Source: CAYNEO01 sp964396245 (GTDB taxonomy: Bacteria > Zixibacteria > MSB-5A5 > GN15 > FEB-12). From it: a DNA stretch of 64,000 nt. Position numbers and translations under genes: made by a program. The notes under the pieces are model-generated. The model was not told the DNA's origin, did no database searches, and worked only from the letters and a program-made list of their open reading frames with translations. Shown here piece by piece: positions 8,611 through 17,298 of the stretch. Position 1 is the first letter of the stretch. Every line of letters starts with the position of its first letter. Location of the stretch: positions 62,001-126,000 of the forward strand of contig CAYNEO010000002.1 in the NCBI GenBank assembly GCA_964396245.1, given 5' to 3'.

Positions 8611-11178
8611 TCAATCCGCCACCTTGCTGATTTTCACCCGGTCGACACGCCGCTTGCGCATGAGTAATGAGTTCACCGGGGTCGATGCGAAATTGCGTGG
8701 AATAATCACCACGTTGGTATCGATATGGTCAGATATCCTTACCGGTACGATAATTTTCCCGACCGGCGATTCGATTCGCACGGAATCGCCTTCCGCAAGT
8801 TCGTATTCCGCTGCCTGATCAGGCGAGATTTCAACATACGCTTCGGCGCAGAAATTCACGAGCGAAGTCGTCTTTTCGGTCAGATGGCCGGCGTGGTGTG
8901 CGTCGTCGCAGATATACAGCGGCAACGGGTATTCCTCATCGACCGCCTCGGGTGTGTGTTTTACTTCCAGAATGTCCTTCGGGAGCGCCACCGAAGGATT
9001 CAGATTGAGAAGACGCTGAATCTCATTGTCACGTGCTTCGTCCGATTCGAAAAGTGGCTGGCCGAGTTTCTCGGCGACGAGCGCGATGATTTCGTGTGCC
9101 GGTTTTGACTGGTATTTGGGCTTGATGGCCCGTTCGGCGCGCTGTACGCGGCCTTCGAGATTGACATAGTCGCCTGCAAATTCCGCCCAGCTGGCGAGCG
9201 GCAGGACAACATCGGCCAAGGCTGTTGTCTCGGTTTCGAACATATCACAGACAACGAGGAAATCAACTTTCTCCAGACTCTCCTTGACGAATTCACGGTC
9301 CGGATAGAGCATAACCGGGTTGGCGCCGATGATGAAGAATCCGTTGACCTCTTCCTTCTTCATGTTGGCCATCATCTTGTCGGTGGTACAGGCGGCCGCC
9401 TCGGGGAACTGACCCCAGAGAGATACCAACTCTTGTTTCAGGACGGGGTGTGGTTCCGGGACGAGACCGAGCTTTTCGGCGCCGCGCGTGTTGGCGTATC
9501 TCGGAAGAATGGCTACCTGTCCCTTTTCGCTGATGCCGAAGATGGTGTTGACATTGCACATAGCGGCCGCGATACTCTCGCGGTCAAGGGAACGCTTGAT
9601 TAACTCACCGGCGAAGAACGTGACCTTTTTCGCTTCAGCCAGTGCACGCGCAAGGACTTTTATATCACCGGCATCGACACCGCAGATATTCGCAGCCTCA
9701 GCCAACGTGGAGGGGCTCACGTTCTGTTTCAGTCTTCCGGCAACATCCGCGCCAACGAGGCTTTCTTCGGCAGCGGCGAGGCAAAGGGCGGTCAGGAAGA
9801 CTTCATCGGTTCCGGCATGGTAAACCATCTCCAGGTCAGCGACATCCGATGATTTGACGCTGTACGGATTCGCCGAGTAGACTCTGGGATTCCGGAAATT
9901 CCTCGCCTTGCGGATCCTCAGATATTCGTTCGGATGCTCTTTAACCAGGTCGCCGCCAACCGTAACGATAACATCCGAGTCGTCGATATCGGCAATCGTA
10001 AACGGCTGAGACGACAACGCCGCAAAGTTGTTGTTCGTGTCCACCGGCAGCATGCGGTAGTCGGGACGATAATCAATATTGTTCGAGCCGATCGATTTGC
10101 GGATGAACTTATTGAAGCTGTGCAGGGTGGCGTTGTCGAGATGCGGCGAAACCAATCCGCCGATACAGACGCATCCCTTCTCTTCGCTGATTTCTTTCAC
10201 CCGCCTGCCGATAAGATTCAGGGCGTCATCCCAGGTCGCCGAAACCTGCTTGCCTTCTTTCTTGACGAGCGGGGTTTGTAACCGTTCTTCCGAATTGGCG
10301 ATCTGATAACCATAGCGGGTGACATCGGGGAGCCAGCCGTCGTCGATGTCGTCATTGGGACGAGAGGTCACGCGGAAAATCTTATTCTTGTGACGTTCGG
10401 TGTAGAATAAGATGTTCGTTCCGGAACTCGTGTAGGGGCAGATGGACGGGGTCGTCTGTGTCAGCCAGACCCGTATTTTATAGCGCCAGTCGGTATTGGT
10501 AAGGGCGCCGACAGGACAGATTTCGACGAGGTTCCCCGAGAACGGATTGTCGACCTGCTGACCCGGGGCATTATCGATTTCGGTGATATTTCCGCGTTCG
10601 AAGGCGCCGATGTCATACTCGCCAAAAGCTTCTTTATTCGCCCGCACGCACTTATAGCAAAGGATACAGCGGTTACGGTTGAGCATGATCTCCGGACCGA
10701 TGCGCTTGTCATCGAACGTGGTTGTCATCCCTTCGTCGACGAAGCGATATTTCTGGAAATCGAAGCGGCTGTCGTCGGTTGCGTGCCTGAAGGTCAGATT
10801 CTGGAGATCACATTCACCGCCCTTGTCACAGGTGGGACAATCGAGCGGATGATTGAGCAGAATAAATTCGAGGACCGCTTTGCGACCCTGACGGACCTGA
10901 TCGGAATCGGTATGGACTACCATGCCGTTCATGGCCTCAGTCGCACAGGAGACCTGGAGCTTGGGCATTTTCTCGATTTCGACATAGCACATGCGACAGG
11001 CGCCGACCGACTTCAGTTTCGGGTGCCAGCAGAAAGTGGGAATGTGAATCCCCATGCTCCTCGCTGCTTCCAGGACAGTTGTTCCCTTGGGCACCGTGAC
11101 CGGCTGATTGTCAATGGTCAGCGTGACGTGTTCTACCTTCACAGAGTTCTGAATGTCCTTTTTGGTCTCAGTAGCCAC
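8611..11178 (-). CDS. nuoG: NADH-quinone oxidoreductase subunit G
   Basis: Large iron-sulfur subunit of the NADH module. The N-terminal 2Fe-2S ferredoxin domain shows 'GACRMCYVEIEK' with further cysteines. The His-ligated cluster motif 'HPLDCPTCDKGGECDL' and the 4Fe-4S motif 'CILCYKCVRAN...CPVGAL' follow. The rest, residues ~240-855, is a molybdopterin oxidoreductase-like fold without catalytic role in complex I. At the site of the optional extra cluster (N7) only one Cys remains ('SICPYTSSG'), so that cluster is probably absent. The length of 855 is at the long end of normal. Confidence 0.96.
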   Translation of the reverse strand: MATETKKDIQNSVKVEHVTLTIDNQPVTVPKGTTVLEAARSMGIHIPTFCWHPKLKSVGACRMCYVEIEKMPKLQVSCATEAMNGMVVHTDSDQVRQGRKAVLEFILLNHPLDCPTCDKGGECDLQNLTFRHATDDSRFDFQKYRFVDEGMTTTFDDKRIGPEIMLNRNRCILCYKCVRANKEAFGEYDIGAFERGNITEIDNAPGQQVDNPFSGNLVEICPVGALTNTDWRYKIRVWLTQTTPSICPYTSSGTNILFYTERHKNKIFRVTSRPNDDIDDGWLPDVTRYGYQIANSEERLQTPLVKKEGKQVSATWDDALNLIGRRVKEISEEKGCVCIGGLVSPHLDNATLHSFNKFIRKSIGSNNIDYRPDYRMLPVDTNNNFAALSSQPFTIADIDDSDVIVTVGGDLVKEHPNEYLRIRKARNFRNPRVYSANPYSVKSSDVADLEMVYHAGTDEVFLTALCLAAAEESLVGADVAGRLKQNVSPSTLAEAANICGVDAGDIKVLARALAEAKKVTFFAGELIKRSLDRESIAAAMCNVNTIFGISEKGQVAILPRYANTRGAEKLGLVPEPHPVLKQELVSLWGQFPEAAACTTDKMMANMKKEEVNGFFIIGANPVMLYPDREFVKESLEKVDFLVVCDMFETETTALADVVLPLASWAEFAGDYVNLEGRVQRAERAIKPKYQSKPAHEIIALVAEKLGQPLFESDEARDNEIQRLLNLNPSVALPKDILEVKHTPEAVDEEYPLPLYICDDAHHAGHLTEKTTSLVNFCAEAYVEISPDQAAEYELAEGDSVRIESPVGKIIVPVRISDHIDTNVVIIPRNFASTPVNSLLMRKRRVDRVKISKVAD

Positions 11179-11186
11179 GCGTTATC

Positions 11187-12521
11187 TCACCTGAACTCAA
11201 AGTTGCTCTTTACCATGCAGGTCTTGTGTTCGATATGGTACTCGAACTCTTCACGGAACTGCTTTATGGCCGACTGGATCGGCATGACGGCGGCGTCACC
11301 CAGCGGACAGATCGTCCGACCGAGTATATTGCCGCAGATATCTTCTATCTTTTCAATATCTCCCGGGTGGCCGTTGCCGTTCTCGATACGGCCGATCAGT
11401 TGCTCGAGCCAGCCGGTTCCCTCACGACAGGGCGTGCATTTGCCGCAAGACTCGTGACGGAAAAAATGAATGAGCTTGTTGATGGCCCAGACGATACAAG
11501 TATCCTCGTTCAGGACAATCACGGCTCCGGAGCCGAGCATCGAGCCCGCGGAAGTCAGTGACTCATAATCGAGGCCGATGTCTATCTGGTCGGGTAACAG
11601 TAAGGGAGTCGAAGCCCCGCCGGGAATGACGGCCTTGAGCCTCTTATCGCCGAGGATGCCGTTGCCGTATTCGGGATCATAGATGAGTTTTTTCAGGCTG
11701 AAACCGAGTTCGACCTCGTAGTTGCCCGGACGTTTCACGTGACCGGAGAGGCTGAAGAGTTTGGTGCCGGCGGATTTCTCGGTCCCCATGCTCTTGTACC
11801 ACGCCGCGCCGTTGTTGATAATGTGCGGCACGGTGGCCAGAGACTCGACATTGTTAACAATTGTCGGGGAGGCATACAGACCGGCAACGGCCGGGAACGG
11901 CGGGCGGATACGGGACATGCCGCGTTCTCCCTCCAACGAATTGAGCAAGGCCGTTTCCTCACCGCAGATATAGGCCCCGCCACCGGTATGAACGATCATG
12001 TCGAGATCATATCCGCTTCCATAAACATTTTTGCCAAGATGGCCGTGGTGGTAGGCTTCCTCGACCGCCGCCTCCATACGCCGGATACATTCGCCGAATT
12101 CACCGCGGATATAGATGAACATGACGTGGCAGCCGATGGCATACGCGCCTATGGCCATGCCTTCGATAATGGCGTGTGGGTCGCGTTCCATGATAACCCG
12201 GTCTTTACAGGTTCCGGGTTCGGATTCATCGGCGTTGCAGATCAGGTATCTCGGCTTGGGCGAGTCTTTAGGGACAAAGCTCCATTTCATCCCGGTCGGG
12301 AATCCGGCGCCACCGCGGCCGCGGAGGCCTGACTCTTTGACCTGGGCGATGACTTCGTCCGGCTTCATCGAGGTAAGCACTTTTTTCCATGCCCGGTACC
12401 CGCCGTGTTCCTCAAAGGTCTCTATCCGATACTGGTTCGGATCTTCCACATACCGGAAGAGATGCAGCTTCTCATTGGAGGCTGCCTCCGAGGCGTTGGT
12501 TATGACGGGCGAGTAGAACAT
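11187..12521 (-). CDS. nuoF: NADH-quinone oxidoreductase subunit F (NADH/FMN site)
   Basis: Binds NADH, FMN and cluster N3, and accepts electrons from NADH. The nucleotide-binding motif 'GRGGAGFPTGMKW' and the second glycine motif 'GAYICGEETALLNSLEG' are present. The cluster motif 'ESCGKCTPCREGT' near residue 355 has its distal Cys in 'TICPLGD'. The length of 444 is normal. The start overlaps the nuoE stop by one base. Confidence 0.97.
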   Translation of the reverse strand: MFYSPVITNASEAASNEKLHLFRYVEDPNQYRIETFEEHGGYRAWKKVLTSMKPDEVIAQVKESGLRGRGGAGFPTGMKWSFVPKDSPKPRYLICNADESEPGTCKDRVIMERDPHAIIEGMAIGAYAIGCHVMFIYIRGEFGECIRRMEAAVEEAYHHGHLGKNVYGSGYDLDMIVHTGGGAYICGEETALLNSLEGERGMSRIRPPFPAVAGLYASPTIVNNVESLATVPHIINNGAAWYKSMGTEKSAGTKLFSLSGHVKRPGNYEVELGFSLKKLIYDPEYGNGILGDKRLKAVIPGGASTPLLLPDQIDIGLDYESLTSAGSMLGSGAVIVLNEDTCIVWAINKLIHFFRHESCGKCTPCREGTGWLEQLIGRIENGNGHPGDIEKIEDICGNILGRTICPLGDAAVMPIQSAIKQFREEFEYHIEHKTCMVKSNFEFR

Positions 12522-12997
12522 TATGCTTTGGCCTTCAACTCTTCCAGTATCTGATCAACTTTTTCCCGGGTCAGGTTTTCGTAATAATCCTGGTTTATCT
12601 GCATCATGGGTGCGGTCGCACACGAACCGAGGCACTCCACAGTAATCAGTGTGAAGAGATTGTCGGGTGTGGTTTCGCCTTTTCTGATTCCGAGCTTCTC
12701 TTCCAGATAGCCGACGAGACTATCGGCGCCGAGCAGAGCACAGGATATGTTATGGCACACTTGAATCAGGTATTTGCCAACCGGGTGCTTGGGGAACATC
12801 GTATAGAACGACGCCGCTTCGGCGATTTCCACGTACGGGATTCGGATCGCATGGGAAATCTCCTTGTACACGTCATCGTTCAGATGGCCCACCTCGTGGT
12901 AGGCGATTGTCAGCGCCGGCAAGATTGCCGATTTGCGCCGGGGATATTTGGCCGCTTTGGCTTTCATCTGCTGGATGGACGCCTTGCTGAGAATCAT
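12521..12997 (-). CDS. nuoE: NADH-quinone oxidoreductase subunit E (2Fe-2S)
   Basis: Thioredoxin-like 2Fe-2S subunit (cluster N1a) of the NADH module. The four ligand cysteines appear as 'CHNISC' and 'CLGSC'. The N-terminal helical domain with 'YPRRKSAILPALTIA' is typical. At 158 residues the size is normal. The start overlaps the nuoD stop by 4 bases. Confidence 0.95.
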   Translation of the reverse strand: MILSKASIQQMKAKAAKYPRRKSAILPALTIAYHEVGHLNDDVYKEISHAIRIPYVEIAEAASFYTMFPKHPVGKYLIQVCHNISCALLGADSLVGYLEEKLGIRKGETTPDNLFTLITVECLGSCATAPMMQINQDYYENLTREKVDQILEELKAKA

Positions 12998-14166
12998 CGG
13001 TCCACCTCTCCCAGAACGATATCTATAGATCCGATAGCCGCCACGACATCGGATAGCAGCCCGCCTTCGGCAAGAGCCGGTAGTGCCGCGAGATTAACAA
13101 ATGCCGGCGGACGGACGCGTACCCGCCGCGGACGATTGGTCCCGTCACCCTGGATATAGAAGCCGATCTCGCCTTTGGGTGACTCGATAGCCTGGTATGC
13201 CGCCCCTTTCGGCGCCGGGAAACCCTCGGTGATGATCTTGAAATGGAAAATCATCGACTCCATTTTCTGGAGGACGTCTTCTTTGGGCGGCAGGACAACC
13301 CCGGGGACATGTGCCCGATAGGGACCTTCCGGCATGCCATCGATCGCCTGCCGGGCAATGCGGATGGACTGCTGCATCTCCTCGAGCCGGAGTTTATATC
13401 GGTCATAGGCATCACCATGCTCGCCGACCGGAATCTCGAAGTCGAAGTTTTCGTAGCCGCTGTACGGGTTGGCTTTGCGAAGATCGTGCTTTACACCGCT
13501 GCCGCGGAGCATGGGGCCAGTCAATGACCAGTTGATAGCATCTTCGGCCGAGATAACCGCCACCCCCTTGGTGCGATTGATGAATATTTCGTTGTCGGTC
13601 AAGAGAGTTTCGTAGTCTTTTATTCTTTCCGGAATGACTTTGATAATATTCCGGACTTTCTTGTCGAAATCATGAGGAAGATCATTGGCCAGGCCACCGA
13701 TGCGGATGTAGGATGTCATCATTCGCTGTCCGGCGCAAGCTTCGTAGATATCGACGATCATCTCGCGTTCGCGGAAGGCATACAGCACCATGGACATGGC
13801 GCCGAGGTCGAGCGCATGCGTCCCGAGCCAGACCAGATGCGAATTTATCCGTGTCAGTTCGGCAAGACAGGCTCTCGCCCATTTGACTTTCTCGGGGACC
13901 TCGATATCCAGCAGTTTCTCCACGGCGAGGCAGTAACCGAGATTGTTTGACATCGGGGCCAGGTAATCCATGCGGTCGGTCTCGGGGATAGCCTTGTAGT
14001 ACAGCTTGGATTCCATCGTCTTCTCGATTCCGGTATGAAGATACCCGATAACCGGTTTCGCCTTGACAACCGTCTCACCGTCGAGTTCAAGCAATACCCG
14101 AAGCACCCCGTGAGTGGAGGGATGCTGCGGCCCCATGTTGAGGGTCATGGTCTTCTTTTCGGCCAT
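12994..14166 (-). CDS. nuoD: NADH-quinone oxidoreductase subunit D
   Basis: 49-kDa-type subunit that forms the quinone site together with NuoB; related to NiFe hydrogenase large subunits but lacking the NiFe cysteines. The signature 'NMGPQHPSTHGVLRVLLEL' is at the N-terminus, with 'RIGGLANDLP' and the C-terminal 'GSIDIVLGEVDR'. At 390 residues it is a free-standing NuoD, not fused to NuoC. Confidence 0.96.
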   Translation of the reverse strand: MAEKKTMTLNMGPQHPSTHGVLRVLLELDGETVVKAKPVIGYLHTGIEKTMESKLYYKAIPETDRMDYLAPMSNNLGYCLAVEKLLDIEVPEKVKWARACLAELTRINSHLVWLGTHALDLGAMSMVLYAFREREMIVDIYEACAGQRMMTSYIRIGGLANDLPHDFDKKVRNIIKVIPERIKDYETLLTDNEIFINRTKGVAVISAEDAINWSLTGPMLRGSGVKHDLRKANPYSGYENFDFEIPVGEHGDAYDRYKLRLEEMQQSIRIARQAIDGMPEGPYRAHVPGVVLPPKEDVLQKMESMIFHFKIITEGFPAPKGAAYQAIESPKGEIGFYIQGDGTNRPRRVRVRPPAFVNLAALPALAEGGLLSDVVAAIGSIDIVLGEVDR

Positions 14167-14705
14167 TACTTGATCACCTCGGGAGGTTCGTCCTTATTCC
14201 AGCTGAACCGTGGCTGCTCGTATGTCAGGGGGAAATCGCGACGGAGCGGATGTCCCTCCAGATCGTCCGGAGTCAGAATCTTCGTAAGATCCGGGTGGCC
14301 GGTGAAGACGATACCCATCATGTCCCACACTTCGCGCTCGAGCCAATTGGCCCCCTGCCACAGCGGGGTAAGCGATTGAATCTCGGGATTTTCTTCGGGA
14401 AGCCGGACTTTGAGAAAGAAACGATACCGGTGCTTCAGAGAATACAGGTTGTAGACGACTTCGAAGCGGCCGTCCTTTTCCTCTTCATCACCAAGCCAGT
14501 CGACCGAGGTAATGTCGGCAAGCAACCTGAAGTCGAGCTCGCTGTCTTCCATGAGCGCTTTGCAAATATCGAGAATGGCATCCGGCAGGACGTAGAAAGA
14601 CTGCTGGTCACGAAAGTTGTCCTCACGGAGGACGGACTCCGTAAATCGGCTCTGGAGGGTTTCTCTGACTTGATCCGCGAGACTCATCTTGGTTCCAAAA
14701 TTCAC
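14166..14705 (-). CDS. nuoC: NADH-quinone oxidoreductase subunit C
   Basis: 30-kDa-type connecting-module subunit. The conserved block 'LEREVWDMMGIVFTGHPDL' and the end 'PLRRDFPLTYEQPRF' identify it clearly. The stop and the nuoD start share one base. The length of 179 residues is normal for an unfused NuoC. Confidence 0.95.
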   Translation of the reverse strand: MNFGTKMSLADQVRETLQSRFTESVLREDNFRDQQSFYVLPDAILDICKALMEDSELDFRLLADITSVDWLGDEEEKDGRFEVVYNLYSLKHRYRFFLKVRLPEENPEIQSLTPLWQGANWLEREVWDMMGIVFTGHPDLTKILTPDDLEGHPLRRDFPLTYEQPRFSWNKDEPPEVIK

Positions 14706-14753
14706 AAAATCTAGTTGATAATCACATCCGGGAGAGGTGAATTTGTCGCGGCA

Positions 14754-15257
14754 TCAGACGGCCTTGCGACCCCACTCCTCGCGCTTGTCTTTTAGAGACT
14801 CTTTCTCGATTTTTTCCTGCAGTTTGAGAATCCCGTCCATAAGCTGTTCGGGGCGGGGCGGACAACCAGGGACATATATGTCGACAGGGAGAATCCTGTC
14901 AACACCCTGGAGAATTGCATAGTTGTTGAATACGCCGCCGCACGAGGCACACGCGCCCATCGACAGCACCCACTTGGGATTCGGCATCTGCTCGTAAAGA
15001 GTCTTGATTACGGGCGCCATCTTCATCGAAACGCGACCGGCGACAATCATCAGGTCGGCTTGTCGGGGTGACGGTCGCATGACCTCCATTCCGTATCGGG
15101 ACAGATCGAAATGCGGCATCATGGTGGACATCATCTCGATGGCACAGCACGCGAGCCCGAATCCCAGTGGCCAGGTGGACCGCTTGCGGGCCCAGTTGAC
15201 CATTTTGTCAAGCGTGGTCAGTATGATAGAATCGGGTATCTTCTCTTCTAATCCCAT
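14754..15257 (-). CDS. nuoB: NADH-quinone oxidoreductase subunit B (cluster N2)
   Basis: Carries the terminal cluster N2 that reduces quinone. The tandem cysteine motif 'GLACCAIEMM' with 'MGACASCGGVFN' and 'YVPGCPPRPEQL' supplies the four ligands. The length of 167 residues is normal. The gene overlaps the end of nuoA by 10 bases. Confidence 0.96.
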   Translation of the reverse strand: MGLEEKIPDSIILTTLDKMVNWARKRSTWPLGFGLACCAIEMMSTMMPHFDLSRYGMEVMRPSPRQADLMIVAGRVSMKMAPVIKTLYEQMPNPKWVLSMGACASCGGVFNNYAILQGVDRILPVDIYVPGCPPRPEQLMDGILKLQEKIEKESLKDKREEWGRKAV

Positions 15258-15604
15258 TTTAACGCTCCTTTACCCAATTCATACACCCAGCCGACAAGGA
15301 TCACCCCGACGAACACCAAAATGCCAAGGAAACCGTAGACGCCGAGGTCACGGGAGACGACCGCCCATGGAAGCAGGAAAATCACTTCGATATCGAAGAG
15401 AATAAACGAAATGGCAACCATAAAGAACTTAATCGGGAAAGGTTCTTTCGTTGTCCCGGTCGGGTCGATGCCGGATTCGTAGGGCTGCCCCTTCTTCCCC
15501 GCCTTAGTCCTTTTCCCTATATAGACCGACATCGCCGTGAATGCGACTGCGAGTCCTACTGCAAAGAGGAAGAGAAACAGGATGGGGAAAAATGTCTCAA
15601 ACAT
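15248..15604 (-). CDS. nuoA: NADH-quinone oxidoreductase subunit A
   Basis: Three-helix membrane subunit and first gene of the nuo operon. Family marks are 'GKKGQPYESGIDPTG' and 'FMVAISFILFDIEVIFLLPW' near the second helix. I chose the ATG giving 118 residues ('MFETFFPIL'). A TTG ten codons upstream (base 15634) is possible, but it would lie only a few bases after the transcription start predicted from the promoter at 15649-15677, leaving almost no leader. Confidence 0.93.
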   Translation of the reverse strand: MFETFFPILFLFLFAVGLAVAFTAMSVYIGKRTKAGKKGQPYESGIDPTGTTKEPFPIKFFMVAISFILFDIEVIFLLPWAVVSRDLGVYGFLGILVFVGVILVGWVYELGKGALKWD

Positions 15605-15648
15605 TGCTTCTGAGTATCTGCCTATGGTGTCCAAAAATCAATTCCACA

Positions 15649-15677
15649 ACTTTAGTTATTGTACGAAGCAATGTCAA
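15649..15677 (-). promoter_or_regulatory. Probable promoter of the nuo operon
   Basis: On the minus strand a perfect -35 box TTGACA (plus bases 15672-15677) is followed after exactly 17 bases by TAAAGT (15649-15654, 4 of 6 to TATAAT). The predicted start near 15642 gives a leader of about 40 bases to the chosen nuoA ATG. The sigma-70 assignment is inferred from spacing and sequence. Confidence 0.65.
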
Positions 15678-15689
15678 CAGGTTTTTGGC

Positions 15690-15789
15690 CTTATCGTGGC
15701 ATTCGGCTATCGGCCAACAAATTAACGATAAGTTATCCCGCTTAGTAATAAGACGTTGATAAGTATTATCTTATGGAGGCAACGATAAG
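15690..15789. promoter_or_regulatory. Cluster of GATAAG motifs upstream of nuo
   Basis: Within 100 bases the hexamer GATAAG occurs three times (15727-15732, 15758-15763, 15784-15789) and once inverted as CTTATC (15690-15695). The outermost pair extends to an 8-base inverted match, CCTTATCG / CGATAAGG. Two copies share the longer form AACGATAAG. The cluster lies just upstream of the predicted nuo promoter. It could be a binding array for a regulator, but could also be chance in AT-rich sequence. Confidence 0.3.
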
Positions 15790-15818
15790 GGGCTGTATTT
15801 CGGAACACTGGTTGTTGC

Positions 15819-15836
15819 TTGCGATATTAATCACAA
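15819..15836. promoter_or_regulatory. CRP/FNR-type palindrome upstream of nuo (11 of 12)
   Basis: TTGCGA, six bases, then TCACAA: one mismatch to the CRP-type consensus TTGTGA-N6-TCACAA. It lies between the stop of the Janus-like gene and the nuo promoter, about 185 bases upstream of the predicted nuo start. That is far for direct activation. It resembles the sites before iorA and sat. Confidence 0.4.
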
Positions 15837-15844
15837 AAGGACGG

Positions 15845-16243
15845 TCAGGCATCCAGGGTTACCGAGAATTGGGAGAAAAACGGATCTGTTTTGATGAACA
15901 GCTTTACTTCGTCCGGGTGAAACCGTCCGTAGACCTTGGAGGAACCATACAGCAAGAGTCCTCGTGTTTTTGGAGAGATTCTCGCCCAGCCACCGCCTCG
16001 AATGCTAACCGAGAAGTCGTGTATTTCGACCATGTCCGGTCGCCTGACCCAGGACGACGGTATGTCGTTTTCCCGGCAGAAATGATTGACAAGATTGGCG
16101 TGGTACGAGAACGACGCCACCGGTCCGATGACGAAGTTCAATATTTCATCTTTCCGAATCAGAATGAACTTGCAGGAGATCTCGCTGATATCCGGATACT
16201 TCTCTATGTCCGGCAACGCATAGGTTTTGACTTCAGTTGTCAA
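15845..16243 (-). CDS. Janus/PHPT1-like (phosphohistidine phosphatase family) protein
   Basis: A 132-residue soluble protein with the pattern of the Janus/Ocnus family, whose best-known member is the animal 14-kDa phosphohistidine phosphatase PHPT1. It has a strand 'FILIR' (26-30), a histidine in 'SYHANL' (His48) matching the catalytic 'YHADI' of PHPT1, then 'GGGWARIS' (83-90), and 'LYGSSKVYG' (98-106) matching 'VYGYSMAYG'. The length is close to PHPT1 (125). The ATG overlaps the stop of the PHP gene by 4 bases, so it is the last gene of that operon. I recognise the family from motif order, not from a search. Activity is inferred. Confidence 0.6.
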   Translation of the reverse strand: MTTEVKTYALPDIEKYPDISEISCKFILIRKDEILNFVIGPVASFSYHANLVNHFCRENDIPSSWVRRPDMVEIHDFSVSIRGGGWARISPKTRGLLLYGSSKVYGRFHPDEVKLFIKTDPFFSQFSVTLDA

Positions 16244-17298
16244 CTATTCCTCTCCCGCACGTGAATATGGTTGGAGAATATCCAGCCGCGTTTACCCAGC
16301 CATGCTTCAGCGCGGTAAACGCCGGGCTCAGTGACACGGAACTCGACCGTATCGGATTCTGTCTGCAGAGCTTTCTTCCCGTTGCCGACGATTTTTATCG
16401 TGGCACGCTTCGGCAGGTTCACTATCAGCCGCGTATTCTCCTGGAGATTTACTTCTCCCCCACAGGTTACTTCCTGGTCTGCGTTTCGAGCATAGAACTG
16501 GAAGGACTCGGCAGATCCCCAGCGCATGTTGGAGAAGAAAACCCGGCATTCCCTGAGAGCAGAGTAGAGCTGGTCGCGGGCGACGTCGAAATCGCTCGAC
16601 ATCGGCTCGGAAAGGATGATATGTGACTGAAGTGATTTAAAATGTACTTTGTAAGGGAAGATCGCGACCGTGAGTGGCCATATTTTGACCGGAAACGCGT
16701 GGGCATCGGGGCCGGCGATCCCCACTACCTTGCGGCGCATGTTCAATTCGTCCCACCGTCGAAGAGTCGATGCCCGGGGACCGATCATGGATTTCCGGGG
16801 CGCGAACGCGAGGAGAAGTTTGTTGAAAGGGGTCAGCTTGTCCATCCATTCGGACATCTGATTCCAGAGCTCGATACCCTGAAACCGATCCGCCGACCAG
16901 TCAATCCATGGGTAGGAACGAAACGGTTTCGTCCGCTGCTTGATTTCATCGGGATGAGCGATTATTCCGAGGGCGCCGTCATCGGCAGCGGCATCGACGT
17001 ACTCCCTTGCCGTCATGTTTTCGGGGTAGACTCCGGGTGAACCGAAAATGAGGTAGTGGTGGTTGTCGTCCTGATCATTGTGTTCATATCCGACAACCAC
17101 CAGGACTCCTTCATATAGCCCCTCTTTCCCGGCGTCGCGGTTGCTGAGCGTCATGTGATCGGTAACCATCAGGAAATCGAGACCGGCATCCCGCCCGATA
17201 GCGGCTATCTCTTCGATGGAGGCAGTGCCATCGGATTCGGTCGTGTGCATGTGAATCGATCCGGTATAGTGGTACCAGTCGCCGACTTTCTTAGCCAT
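16240..17298 (-). CDS. PHP-domain phosphoesterase
   Basis: Metal-dependent phosphoesterase of the polymerase-and-histidinol-phosphatase (PHP) fold. Metal-binding motifs appear in order: 'GSIHMHTTESDG' (residues 13-24), 'VTDH' (45-48), 'YEHND' (71-75), 'IIAHPDE' (112-118) and, further on, 'GPDAHAFP'. After the PHP domain a C-terminal beta-rich stretch of about 100 residues has no family I recognise. The 352-residue length exceeds a minimal PHP enzyme. It overlaps the MFS gene upstream by 8 bases and the Janus-like gene downstream by 4. The substrate is unknown. Confidence 0.85.
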   Translation of the reverse strand: MAKKVGDWYHYTGSIHMHTTESDGTASIEEIAAIGRDAGLDFLMVTDHMTLSNRDAGKEGLYEGVLVVVGYEHNDQDDNHHYLIFGSPGVYPENMTAREYVDAAADDGALGIIAHPDEIKQRTKPFRSYPWIDWSADRFQGIELWNQMSEWMDKLTPFNKLLLAFAPRKSMIGPRASTLRRWDELNMRRKVVGIAGPDAHAFPVKIWPLTVAIFPYKVHFKSLQSHIILSEPMSSDFDVARDQLYSALRECRVFFSNMRWGSAESFQFYARNADQEVTCGGEVNLQENTRLIVNLPKRATIKIVGNGKKALQTESDTVEFRVTEPGVYRAEAWLGKRGWIFSNHIHVRERNS

